A DNA stretch of 30,707 nt from JBNKDD01 sp050288085 (GCA_050288085.1 JBNKDD010000036.1:1-30707); one strand, 5' to 3'. Positions 1 through 6,927 are shown, counted from the stretch's first letter. Notes: generated from the letters alone by a model not told the origin. Translations and numbers: made by a program.

Positions 1-170
1 TCTTCGACTGCTGGCGCTGGTGCGCTGCAAGCGACCAGGAAAGCATTTGCAGCACCTGCAGACACACCTAACAGGGTTGCAGTACGCAAAAATTCACGGC
101 GAGAAACACGTCCTTGACGGTAGAGATCCTTTAATTCCGGGATATAAGGATGCTCATATTGCTTCGACAT
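1..170 (-). CDS. Tat-exported solute-binding lipoprotein, N-terminal part (runs off left edge)
   Basis: Only the first 56 codons lie in the window. The start is ATG at 170-168, preceded at 179-184 by a perfect AGGAGG on the minus strand with good spacing. The peptide begins MSKQYEHPYIPELKDLYRQG, then has a twin-arginine segment (VSRREFLR), a short hydrophobic stretch and a lipobox ending LVAC. This is the layout of a Tat-exported lipoprotein, and it is common in Chloroflexota ABC solute-binding proteins. It lies downstream of the methyltransferase gene in the same direction, so it probably binds the substrate of that pathway or a related compound. This is inference, because the ligand-binding domain is outside the window. 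The 215-bp leader holds its own promoter candidate, so it may be a separate transcription unit. Confidence 0.7.
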   Translation of the reverse strand, partial: MSKQYEHPYIPELKDLYRQGRVSRREFLRTATLLGVSAGAANAFLVACSAPAPAVE

Positions 171-337
171 TTCTTTTTCCTCCTTTGGATATCTAGGGGG
201 CTACTCTACAGCCTGGAATGGATATCCCAGGTCTGCGGTTTAACACATTAACTAAATGATATCCGTTTGATGAACCTCCTCTCCTCTTAAATCAGTGTGG
301 GGTATGTGGTGTGGATAACTGATATTCACCCCACCCT

Positions 338-371
338 ATCTGTCATTATAACAGATGCCCCAAGTGTGAAA
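338..371 (-). promoter_or_regulatory. Candidate promoter with overlapping inverted repeat, upstream of the solute-binding protein
   Basis: On the minus strand there is a perfect TATAAT at 350-345, with a weak TTTCAC 15 bases upstream (371-366). The -10 box lies inside a perfect inverted repeat, ATCTGT-N7-ACAGAT (338-356), which is a plausible operator. The rest of the 171-385 gap holds three GATATC palindromes (188, 221, 258) and the ribosome binding site. No clear intrinsic terminator for the methyltransferase gene is visible. The -35 is poor, so this is only a candidate. Confidence 0.35.
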
Positions 372-385
372 TTGGTTAGTAATGC

Positions 386-1837
386 TTATTGACGCCGCTC
401 TTCACGTTGGTTGAGTACATCGGCTATGATGTTTTCGACTTCATCCGGTAAGAGGCTAACCTCATGTTTTTCCAAAATCTGGCGGGCACGTTCGGCGGCG
501 CGCATTTGCATATCCGGGCCGCCCTTTGATACCCAGCCATCATAACGCGACCGGTCGATCATGTCGGCCTGCCACTGTGCCCATTTCCAGTTTTTCAAGG
601 TGTGCTTATCGGATAGGAACCCGCCGCCCGGCTTAGCTCGATGGATGGCCTCACGTGCCAGAGTACGCTCGCTGACCTCGACTCCTTCCATCATAAAACG
701 AACTTCACGGATGATCTCGTTGCAGATCACCAGCATCTCCATAGAGGAAGTCGTTCCGTATTCGATGTAACCCACATCGTGATTCAGGTTGCAGCGAGAT
801 AAGAAGGCCATCATGATCGTTTGAGTTGCCTCAATCCCAGCCTGTGTATCGACCACTTTGCTGTCGCTCGCTCCAGCGACTCCCCATACCGGTAGATTAT
901 AGTAATGGGCAATGTCCGTCCAGGCGGGCATACCCATTGCCCATTCCGGCGAGCCATAGCTGACAATGGTCGATTTCATATCCATTGCGGCGGTGTTCAT
1001 CCCATACAGGAAGGGCGATCCCTTACGGACTAACTGCGTCAACACCAATCCGGTCAGGCTTTCGGCATTCCCCAGCGCCAGCGCACCGGCCAGGGTGATC
1101 GGCCCACCGCCACCGGTATTGGGAGAAGGCGGGTAGGTTACGGGTATGCCCTTCTCTGCACAGAACAGCAGCTTATCGACCGATTCCTGATTAAACAGCA
1201 GCGGGGAGATCGGCTCGGCGTAGAGCAGCAAGAAAGGCTTCTCTCGCAGTTCCACCTCGCCCCCTGCTACTGCGCAGGCAATTCGGTAGATGTCTTCCAT
1301 ATCCGCCCGGTCAAAGGCGGTATATACGTTGGGTTTGACCGATCCCCGGATCATGGCGATGAAGCTGTGAAGATAATGATCCATCGTCGGAACATCGGTT
1401 GGAGTCGCCATACACATGACGAAGTCCAACTGATCGAGGCCATCACATAAATGGGCGATCCGCCGGACATCTTCGAGCACGGGTTTACGCCGCTCGCCGG
1501 TTTCTACATCGATGGTATAGATGCAATCAGAACCAGGGCCAAAGAAGACTTTGCCTGCCTCAAGGGGCATGGTCAACTCACCCAGGCGGTTATGCATCAG
1601 AATCCGGGATGGAGCCGATGCAATCGATTCCATCACCAGGTATTCGGGCAGCTTAATCCGGCCATCTGATTCCCAGGCACCGGCCTCAAGGAGTAATTCT
1701 CTGGCGGCATCGTGTTTCATCACAATGCCCGTCTGGGAGAGAATATTAAGGCTGGTGTGGTGAATCTCTTTGATCTGCTGATCAGAGAGCATCCGCATCG
1801 TTGGTCGGAGTGTCTCAACGGGGATTTGCTCAGTCAC
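386..1837 (-). CDS. MttB-family (trimethylamine methyltransferase-like) corrinoid methyltransferase, non-pyrrolysine
   Basis: This 483-residue protein belongs to the MttB superfamily (COG5598). Family members transfer a methyl group from a quaternary or tertiary amine, such as glycine betaine, proline betaine, carnitine or trimethylamine, to the Co(I) of a partner corrinoid protein. Recognisable stretches include the glycine-rich PNTGGGGPITLAGALALGN near the middle and GVAGASDSKVVDTQAGIE after it. The reading frame is open throughout with no in-frame TAG, so it is not a pyrrolysine-containing true MttB. The substrate cannot be read from sequence; glycine betaine-like compounds are known for non-Pyl relatives. 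The start is GTG at 1837 with AAAGGG just upstream. It is the last enzyme of a minus-strand operon, directly after its corrinoid protein, with a hairpin between the two genes. No methyl-corrinoid:tetrahydrofolate methyltransferase is in the window. Confidence 0.9.
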   Translation of the reverse strand: MTEQIPVETLRPTMRMLSDQQIKEIHHTSLNILSQTGIVMKHDAARELLLEAGAWESDGRIKLPEYLVMESIASAPSRILMHNRLGELTMPLEAGKVFFGPGSDCIYTIDVETGERRKPVLEDVRRIAHLCDGLDQLDFVMCMATPTDVPTMDHYLHSFIAMIRGSVKPNVYTAFDRADMEDIYRIACAVAGGEVELREKPFLLLYAEPISPLLFNQESVDKLLFCAEKGIPVTYPPSPNTGGGGPITLAGALALGNAESLTGLVLTQLVRKGSPFLYGMNTAAMDMKSTIVSYGSPEWAMGMPAWTDIAHYYNLPVWGVAGASDSKVVDTQAGIEATQTIMMAFLSRCNLNHDVGYIEYGTTSSMEMLVICNEIIREVRFMMEGVEVSERTLAREAIHRAKPGGGFLSDKHTLKNWKWAQWQADMIDRSRYDGWVSKGGPDMQMRAAERARQILEKHEVSLLPDEVENIIADVLNQREERRQ

Positions 1838-1862
1838 AGTCTACCCTTTCGAAAAAGTGGTT

Positions 1863-1900
1863 TTCTATCCTACAGACAGCTTATCATCCGTAGGATAGAA
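1863..1900 (-). promoter_or_regulatory. Intercistronic stem-loop between corrinoid protein and methyltransferase genes
   Basis: A perfect 11-bp inverted repeat, TTCTATCCTAC (1863-1873) and GTAGGATAGAA (1890-1900), encloses a 16-base loop. A further GG/CC pair (1859-1860, 1901-1902) can close the stem past a 2-base bulge. It fills most of the 70-bp gap between the two genes. There is no U-tract after it, so it is not a classic terminator. It more likely protects or processes the mRNA and tunes the ratio of the two proteins. Confidence 0.6.
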
Positions 1901-1907
1901 CCAGTTA

Positions 1908-2540
1908 TCAGCCTGCCATCTCACGGGCCACATCAACAGCCATGGCTGCGTCGGCGGCAAAGGCATCGGCTCCGACCTCTTCAGCGAATTGTGCGGTGAC
2001 CGGCGCGCCACCGATCATGATCTTGAGACCATCGCGCAGTCCGGCTTCTTCCAGAGCTTCGATGGTTGCCTTCATGTTGACCATGGTGGTGGTGAGCAGA
2101 GCGCTCATGCCAATCACGCGTGGTTGGTGTTCCCGCACGGCATCAACAAAATCCTGCGGCTTCACATCTGTTCCCAGATCGATCACCTCAAACCCCGCGC
2201 CTTCCAGCATCATTTTGACGAGATTCTTGCCGATGTCGTGCAGGTCGCCTTCTACCGTGCCAATGACGTACTTGCCTGCGCCTGATGCCTCACTGTCTGA
2301 CAGCAAGGGGCGGAGGACACTCATCCCGGCATGCATGGCGTTAGCGGCGATCAGAACTTCGGGGACGAATAAATCACCGGCCTTGAAATCACGGCCAACT
2401 TCGTCCATTCCAGCGATCAATCCACCTTGCAACACTTCATTGGGGGCAATACCCTCATCCAGTGCCTTTTGCACTAATTCGACAACTTTTTCATCATCAC
2501 CTTCATACAGGTGTTCTGCAATATTTTCCAGCGTAGACAT
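1908..2540 (-). CDS. Methyltransferase cognate corrinoid protein (MttC/MtmC-like)
   Basis: This 210-residue cobalamin-binding protein carries the methyl group between the MttB-like enzyme and an acceptor methyltransferase. Residues 1-85 form the helical cap (B12-binding-2) domain and 88-210 the Rossmann-like B12-binding domain. The key motif is GDLHDIGKN, whose His101 is the expected lower axial cobalt ligand. It is followed by the usual GMSALLTTT and GGAPVT segments. Length is normal for the family. The start is ATG at 2540 with GGAGG upstream. It sits between the ASKHA gene (44-bp gap) and the methyltransferase gene (70-bp gap, with a hairpin), the typical pairing of corrinoid protein with its methyltransferase. 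Confidence 0.93.
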   Translation of the reverse strand: MSTLENIAEHLYEGDDEKVVELVQKALDEGIAPNEVLQGGLIAGMDEVGRDFKAGDLFVPEVLIAANAMHAGMSVLRPLLSDSEASGAGKYVIGTVEGDLHDIGKNLVKMMLEGAGFEVIDLGTDVKPQDFVDAVREHQPRVIGMSALLTTTMVNMKATIEALEEAGLRDGLKIMIGGAPVTAQFAEEVGADAFAADAAMAVDVAREMAG

Positions 2541-2584
2541 TTAGCCTCCATAGTTTTATGCAATTTTTATGCAGATTTGAACGT

Positions 2585-4603
2585 TCATTCATGGTTGGTT
2601 GCAGGGCTGGGACGCCCCACCACCGTGAATGTGAGTTCTGTACCTAAATAGATATACTGTCCCCATTCTGGATTGATTGGAACCAGTTTATCTTCACGAT
2701 TGAGTTGCACCTCATACTGATCGGTGCCTGCCTGATGGGCCAGTTTTTTCAGATGATCACGACTCATCTCTTCCGCATATTCGACCCCTTTTTCCAATGA
2801 GCGAAAGTCATGTACTCCATCAGGTAGATAAACCCGGTATTGCTCTCCTGCGTTTAACTGGCTGATATTTACCCGTAGTTGCAGGATAATGCTGCCAACA
2901 GCCGCTCCGATGGCATTGGCTACACCGGCATGGTCAGGGATAACGTTGTCTGTGTGAAGCTGCTGTGCAGCTTGGGGAAGATAGGCTTCAACCGGAGCAC
3001 CGATGGCTACCAGCGGTTTTTGTAGGGTAAGCTGGCAGACCAGGCTCGAATCGGGTACGAGATTTTGTGCCCGTGCCAGCAAGGCTCTCCCAACAGATTC
3101 TTTATCCCAATCAATGTGGCCAGTCTCGTCGCCCAGGACTTTACTGACTACTTCCTGTGAAATGCGATTGGATACCCGGTTGATTACCTGCTCACACAAT
3201 TCTTCCGGTGAACAGTTCAGGTGGCTGGCGATTAAGGCAGCACCCAGGCGTGAGGCTTCTGTATCCCAGCGTTCGAAGCGACCCAGAACATGAAGCGCAT
3301 CCGTAGGGGTGAAACCCGCCCGCAGCACCAATCGCCTCAGTTCAAGCGATTCAAGCCGCCGGGTTAACAATGTACCCAGCCGGAGACTGTAAAGGAGTTC
3401 GTTTACAGAAAGTGGGCCAGCGATCAACCGGTTGAGGAGTTCGAGTTCGGCGTCGTTCAGGCCGCGCACTTTTGATGCGTTGATCGCCAGCGCAAACTGC
3501 CCTACCAGGTTTAGCCGGACTGATGCCTCACCTTGTAACTGGCGTTTGATAGTCGGGTGTTCACTTGCTAACACACAGAGCGGTATCACCCGGCGCGGGC
3601 CGATAGATAGACTGCCGTCATTGGTCAGTGAAACGAGACTGTCGCCCCCTAAGCCCACCGTGTGGACATCCACCGCTTCGATCATGGTGCGCCACTCTCC
3701 GACCTGCGCTCCAACGGGATTGAGCCGGGGCCGTCCATCGCGGAGGACGGCAATATCGGTAGTTGTTCCACCCATATCGACCACTACAGCGTCGCGGCGA
3801 CCGGCCAGATGCCAGCCACCCATCGCACTGGCGGCAGGGCCAGAGAGGATCGTTTCGATGGGGCGCTCCATTGCCCAGGTTGCACGCACCAATGAGCCAT
3901 CCCCCCGGACGACCATTAACGGTGCTACCACGCCAAATGTATCCAATGTTCGGCGGACAGTGGCGATCAAGTCTTTTAATTGGGGGATCAGCCTTGCATT
4001 GAGGACGGTTGTTGTAGCACGATGCACCGCATTCAGGCGGGTAGTTAATTCGTGCCCGCAGGTTACGGGAAGGCTTGAGCCATCAGGCTGCGTTGTCAGC
4101 TCTTCGACCAACGCTTTAACCCTCAGCTCGTGATTGGGGTTTCGAACCCCAAAATAACCGGAGACGGCAAACGCCTCAACCCGATCACGGTGCGCCATCA
4201 CGGCCTGGCGGACAGCCGATTCGTCTAACGGAGCTTGTTCGTTCCCCTCGCCATTATGACCGCCGCTTACATAAACGACGTTATCGGTTACCAGGTTGGG
4301 TTCGAAGCCATATTCACGGATTAAATCCGGGTCGTAGCCGACTAATATCAGGCAAACCGGGCTGCCTCGCCCTTCGACCAGGGCATTGGTTGCCAGCGTG
4401 GTCGAGAGAGCTACCATCGTGATATTGTCGGGTTCAATCCCCGATTGATCAAGGATGTTTTTAAAAGCCTGTCCGATCCCAATCGACAGGTCATGGTAAG
4501 TTGTCAGGGCTTTAGCGCTGGCGAGCAGTTCGGTGCTATCCTGATCTAGCAGCACGGCATCGGTATAAGTTCCTCCGGTATCGATGCCTACAGCGGCTTT
4601 CAT
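2585..4603 (-). CDS. Hydantoinase/oxoprolinase-family ASKHA protein, possible corrinoid-activation partner
   Basis: A protein of about 672 residues with the hydantoinase/oxoprolinase fold. The N-terminus (MKAAVGIDTGGTYTDAVLL) is the phosphate-1 loop of the ASKHA ATPase superfamily, and a second loop, VVDMGGTTTDIAVLRDG, lies in the hydantoinase-A domain. A C-terminal region of about 110 residues is less recognisable. Characterised relatives hydrolyse cyclic amides or form subunits of acetone carboxylase. The genes here argue instead for a role with the corrinoid pathway, perhaps ATP-driven reactivation, or use of the demethylated product. That is inference. I chose ATG 4603 because GGAGG precedes it with 6-base spacing and it forms an ATGA overlap with the stop of the preceding gene, suggesting translational coupling. 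An upstream in-frame start at 4627 would add 8 residues. Confidence 0.85.
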   Translation of the reverse strand: MKAAVGIDTGGTYTDAVLLDQDSTELLASAKALTTYHDLSIGIGQAFKNILDQSGIEPDNITMVALSTTLATNALVEGRGSPVCLILVGYDPDLIREYGFEPNLVTDNVVYVSGGHNGEGNEQAPLDESAVRQAVMAHRDRVEAFAVSGYFGVRNPNHELRVKALVEELTTQPDGSSLPVTCGHELTTRLNAVHRATTTVLNARLIPQLKDLIATVRRTLDTFGVVAPLMVVRGDGSLVRATWAMERPIETILSGPAASAMGGWHLAGRRDAVVVDMGGTTTDIAVLRDGRPRLNPVGAQVGEWRTMIEAVDVHTVGLGGDSLVSLTNDGSLSIGPRRVIPLCVLASEHPTIKRQLQGEASVRLNLVGQFALAINASKVRGLNDAELELLNRLIAGPLSVNELLYSLRLGTLLTRRLESLELRRLVLRAGFTPTDALHVLGRFERWDTEASRLGAALIASHLNCSPEELCEQVINRVSNRISQEVVSKVLGDETGHIDWDKESVGRALLARAQNLVPDSSLVCQLTLQKPLVAIGAPVEAYLPQAAQQLHTDNVIPDHAGVANAIGAAVGSIILQLRVNISQLNAGEQYRVYLPDGVHDFRSLEKGVEYAEEMSRDHLKKLAHQAGTDQYEVQLNREDKLVPINPEWGQYIYLGTELTFTVVGRPSPATNHE

Positions 4604-5334
4604 TGTTGGCCTCCGGTGCTTCCCCAACGCCGCCAGCAGTGATCAGCCAGACTACAATATTGGCAGACCGAATCGATGTGAGAGGAAGAATAATCCGGCC
4701 CCAGTCCGACGGTCATAGAGGCGGATTTATGCGGTTCCAATACACAGTAATCAGTCAGCTGTACACCGATCTCTTCTAATGGAAGCAGGGCAGCTATTTC
4801 ACGCTGCCCGGTGATCTGCCAGCCCACCAGCGAACCAGGGGCAAGGGCCGGGCTGACTCCCCATTGGTTTTCGGCGATGTGTTCTTCTACCTGGTCACGC
4901 AAGGTGCTGCCTGCCATTGATAGGGCCAGGACACCAGCCGTATCCAGCATAAAGGCCACCAGCTTATTTTCTAATTGGCGCACTTTGGTTTCTAACGCAG
5001 GGCCGATGGTGATCACCGAGACAATCACCTGCTTTGCCGGGGCGAGCAAGTCTACTTTTGGGCCAACCTGCAAGCTATAGGATTCTGCCCGGCCTTCTTT
5101 TCCTAGAATTACTTTTTCATCACCGACTTCATGGACATTAAACCGGTCGTAGATCACCGCCGGGGTGATCAACCCCTCGCACATGTCTACTGCTATCTGA
5201 GCAGCATCCATTAGCTTTGATGAGAGTGATGACTGCCTGCCTTTAGAATAAGCCTGAACCAGTTCGGCAGGCGTCAGGCTTATCGAAAAATCACGCAAAA
5301 TTGTTGGGGGGGCAAAATGAGTTTTGGATTCCAT
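4600..5334 (-). CDS. MetH activation-domain-like protein with C-terminal cysteine motif
   Basis: This 244-residue protein resembles stand-alone versions of the vitamin B12-dependent methionine synthase activation domain (the TM0269 type). In MetH this domain binds S-adenosylmethionine and reductively methylates inactive Co(II) cobalamin. The C-terminal part carries GLGPDYSSSHIDSVCQYC followed by SLADHC, a Cx2Cx5C cluster that could bind a metal or iron-sulfur centre. In this operon the natural role is repair of the oxidised corrinoid protein encoded two genes downstream, but the AdoMet-binding residues are not obvious and this is inference. The start at 5334 has no convincing Shine-Dalgarno sequence, so the N-terminus is uncertain. 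It overlaps the next gene by ATGA and follows the GntR gene after 77 bp. Confidence 0.75.
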   Translation of the reverse strand: MESKTHFAPPTILRDFSISLTPAELVQAYSKGRQSSLSSKLMDAAQIAVDMCEGLITPAVIYDRFNVHEVGDEKVILGKEGRAESYSLQVGPKVDLLAPAKQVIVSVITIGPALETKVRQLENKLVAFMLDTAGVLALSMAGSTLRDQVEEHIAENQWGVSPALAPGSLVGWQITGQREIAALLPLEEIGVQLTDYCVLEPHKSASMTVGLGPDYSSSHIDSVCQYCSLADHCWRRWGSTGGQQ

Positions 5335-5374
5335 ATGTAAGCGCCATTATTCCGAAGCTTGACGTTAAGTATTC

Positions 5375-5384
5375 TGGTATATCA
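5375..5384 (-). promoter_or_regulatory. Candidate GntR operator in the GntR/activator gap
   Basis: The near-palindrome TGGTATATCA (plus-strand reading) lies upstream of the MetH-activation-like gene. It shares the 8-mer GTATATCA with a site over the -10 box of the GntR gene (6118-6125). A regulator binding both sites would control itself and the operon. Only two occurrences support this. Confidence 0.3.
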
Positions 5385-5411
5385 ATTTACCTATGCTTCT
5401 TCCGGCCATGT

Positions 5412-6074
5412 TCACTGATCGAGGTGCCAGTATTCGCCTTCTTCACGAATGACACTGTCCAGGATGGCCTCGCGGAACTCCGCTAATTCGTTGCATATAG
5501 TCTGCCGGGCGAGTTCGACATTGCGGGCGCTCAATGCTTTGATGAGCTGTCCGTGTGTTTCTTCCATCGTTTTGCCAAACTGCCCTAAGACCATGTACCG
5601 GGCCAGGCGATCATGTATATGGCCTAATGCCGATTCCAGTTCCTGATTACCAGACGCACTGGCGATAATGCAATGAAAGCACCGATTCTCATCTGTATAA
5701 CGTTCATAGGAGATGTCATCGTCACCGGAGTAACCGGCATGAACCTGCTTGAGTTCCTCCAATTGTTGGTCGGTGATCTGAGCTGCGGCTCGCTCCACAG
5801 AAGCGACTTCGAGTATTTCGCGCAGTTCTAATAGATCACGGAGTTGTTTGAGGGTTATACGGGTAACGAAATAGCCTGAGCGGGGTTTGATCGTGACCAG
5901 CCCTTCCTGGCTGAGCATTTGCAGTGCATCCCGAACCGGGGTGACGCTGGTACCGTAGTTATCGGCTAGCGTCTCAATGCTCAGACGATCCCCCGGCTTG
6001 CGATGTCCTACAATGATGGAGCGTCGAAGTTCGCGGTATATCTTGTGTTTGGCCGTATCATCTGTTTGGGACAC
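5412..6074 (-). CDS. GntR-family transcriptional regulator, FCD subfamily
   Basis: A 220-residue regulator. Residues 8-72 form the winged-helix DNA-binding domain, with the typical GDRLSIETLADNYGTSVTPVRDALQ in two adjoining parts and an EGLVTIKPRSGYFV wing. Residues 80-210 are the all-helical FCD effector domain, which usually binds a carboxylate through a metal. I chose GTG 6074 over the longer TTG start at 6101 because AGAGGTGA (6086-6079) lies just upstream of it; 6101 has no ribosome binding site. It heads the methyltransferase operon, so it probably senses the substrate or a breakdown product and derepresses the operon. A promoter with an overlapping palindrome lies directly upstream, consistent with autoregulation. 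Confidence 0.9.
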   Translation of the reverse strand: MSQTDDTAKHKIYRELRRSIIVGHRKPGDRLSIETLADNYGTSVTPVRDALQMLSQEGLVTIKPRSGYFVTRITLKQLRDLLELREILEVASVERAAAQITDQQLEELKQVHAGYSGDDDISYERYTDENRCFHCIIASASGNQELESALGHIHDRLARYMVLGQFGKTMEETHGQLIKALSARNVELARQTICNELAEFREAILDSVIREEGEYWHLDQ

Positions 6075-6117
6075 CAATTCACCTCTTGTAAGCAGCCTCA
6101 AGAATCACAGCCTACAA

Positions 6118-6151
6118 GTATATCATACACCAATAATACATCAGATAGCAA
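6118..6151 (-). promoter_or_regulatory. Promoter of the GntR gene with overlapping palindrome
   Basis: On the minus strand the -35 is TTGCTA (6151-6146), the spacer is 18 bases and the -10 is TATGAT (6127-6122). The palindrome GTATGATATAC (6128-6118) overlaps the -10 box, a good position for autorepression. The predicted transcript start, near 6115, leaves a leader of about 40 bases before GTG 6074. Confidence 0.55.
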
Positions 6152-6192
6152 GAGGTGATGCATCTATAGGGGGTTAAAAGTATATCTTTAAG

Positions 6193-6226
6193 AAAAAAGG
6201 CCACCGGTTTTTTCACCGGTGGCCTT
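6193..6226 (-). terminator. Intrinsic terminator after the zinc-ribbon gene
   Basis: Perfect 12-bp arms AAGGCCACCGGT (6197-6208) and ACCGGTGGCCTT (6215-6226) enclose a 6-base loop. The A-tract at 6193-6198 becomes a U-tract in minus-strand RNA. It ends the zinc-ribbon transcript 35 bases after its stop codon. Confidence 0.9.
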
Positions 6227-6261
6227 GAGTACTTGTCTACTACCTTACTCGTGGATAGGCA

Positions 6262-6582
6262 TCATTCTTCAAGCAGGGTGACCAGGGCCTTCAACACGCG
6301 CTGTCGAATTGAACGATACGGGATGTAGCCGTTTGACTTGTGGCCGTTGCCGTTCTCGTTCATGTAGTGACGCTCAGCATTTGCATAACGCCAGTTGATC
6401 ACGGACCGCTGGTAGAGCGCCTCAGCGATTGCTTCCTGCATATCGACTGCATACCCACAATCGATGCAGAGGAAGACTTCTGGCAGGTCAGAGTACCAAC
6501 GCGTAAACCGCCCGCCGAACGGCTTCATCTGGGTACGGCAGTAGGGGCACTCAATTTTATTAGTACGCGGGTTGTAGTACAT
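6262..6582 (-). CDS. Small zinc-ribbon protein of unknown function
   Basis: A protein of 106 residues with two CxxC knuckles (Cys12/Cys15 in CPYC and Cys39/Cys42 in CIDC), a four-cysteine zinc ribbon. The C-terminal half is rich in charged and aromatic residues and has no motif I recognise. ATG 6582 was chosen because GGAGG sits 8 bases upstream; a longer frame to 6627 would start inside a terminator hairpin. The gene has its own strong terminator downstream and an attenuator-like hairpin immediately upstream, so its expression is probably controlled at the level of transcript elongation. It could be a nucleic-acid-binding or protein-binding adaptor; no function is assigned. Confidence 0.75.
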   Translation of the reverse strand: MYYNPRTNKIECPYCRTQMKPFGGRFTRWYSDLPEVFLCIDCGYAVDMQEAIAEALYQRSVINWRYANAERHYMNENGNGHKSNGYIPYRSIRQRVLKALVTLLEE

Positions 6583-6607
6583 CCTTGTGCCTCCTTCGCG
6601 TGCTGGT

Positions 6608-6644
6608 AAAAAAACAGGCCGTTGCAAGATGGCAACGACCTGTT
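6608..6644 (-). terminator. Terminator hairpin in the leader of the zinc-ribbon gene (possible attenuator)
   Basis: Arms AACAGGCCGTTGC (6613-6625) and GCAACGACCTGTT (6632-6644) pair over 13 bp with one G-U wobble in minus-strand RNA, with a 6-base loop. They are followed by seven U residues (plus-strand A-tract 6608-6614). It lies only 26 bases before the ATG of the zinc-ribbon gene. An upstream segment, 6712-6722, is perfectly complementary over 11 bases to 6624-6634, which spans the loop, so an alternative antiterminator pairing is possible. Confidence 0.75.
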
Positions 6645-6660
6645 ACTTCCCTGGTCTATA

Positions 6661-6707
6661 AGACTCTTGTTGTTAGGCGGAGACACCTCCTGGCCTATTA
6701 AGAGTCT
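6661..6707 (-). promoter_or_regulatory. Nested hairpin in the leader upstream of the zinc-ribbon gene
   Basis: AGACTCTT (6661-6668) pairs with AAGAGTCT (6700-6707). Inside them, AGGC/GCCT and GGAG/CTCC form a second nested stem. Together with the terminator at 6608-6644 this makes a compact structured RNA. It also covers the stop codon of the small ORF at 6673-6927. Confidence 0.45.
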
Positions 6708-6927
6708 GGGCTGCCATCTTGCCCATCGTGATCCACACCGCTTCCTCGCGCTTGATACCGTCTTCAATATTGAGTCGAGGCATGGTCCGGTTCGGTGAAT
6801 GACTATCATCTATCTCAGCATATCCAACACAACCTAAGCTGCCTGCCCACACGGTCGTCAGACTGGTGGGTTGGGGCGCTATAAAGGCTGTGTTTCTATT
6901 TGATTTGTGTGACAATTGCTTTTTCAT
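6673..6927 (-). CDS. Small hypothetical protein or leader ORF
   Basis: An 84-codon frame from ATG 6927 to TAA, beginning MKKQLSHKSNRNTAFIAPQP and ending TLNRPGGVSA. I recognise no family, signal peptide or metal motif. The last 35 residues (around IEDGIKREEAVWITMGKMA) look like a genuine charged helix. The ribosome binding site is weak (AAGG next to the ATG). Its end is embedded in strong RNA structure leading to the zinc-ribbon gene, so it may be a leader peptide or may be non-coding. The upstream gap 6928-7043 is AT-rich and has no other convincing gene. Confidence 0.4.
   Translation of the reverse strand: MKKQLSHKSNRNTAFIAPQPTSLTTVWAGSLGCVGYAEIDDSHSPNRTMPRLNIEDGIKREEAVWITMGKMAAQTLNRPGGVSA

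Noticed and set aside
188..263. Three GATATC palindromes as an operator array
   Set aside because: Spacings of 33 and 37 bp are not helically regular and the flanks differ; a 6-bp palindrome three times in AT-rich leader DNA is weak evidence.
386..1837. Pyrrolysine-containing trimethylamine methyltransferase
   Set aside because: The frame runs its full family length with no in-frame TAG, so it belongs to the non-pyrrolysine MttB relatives.
3432..4133. Long antisense ORF (233 codons) opposite the ASKHA gene
   Set aside because: It is a shadow of a well-supported coding frame, with Arg/Ser/Thr-rich composition and no motif. The same applies to the antisense frames at 1942-2544 and 7961-8563.
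6075..6196. Cobalamin riboswitch upstream of the B12-dependent operon
   Set aside because: The leader before the first gene is only about 40 bases after the predicted start site, and no B12-box-like sequence is visible.
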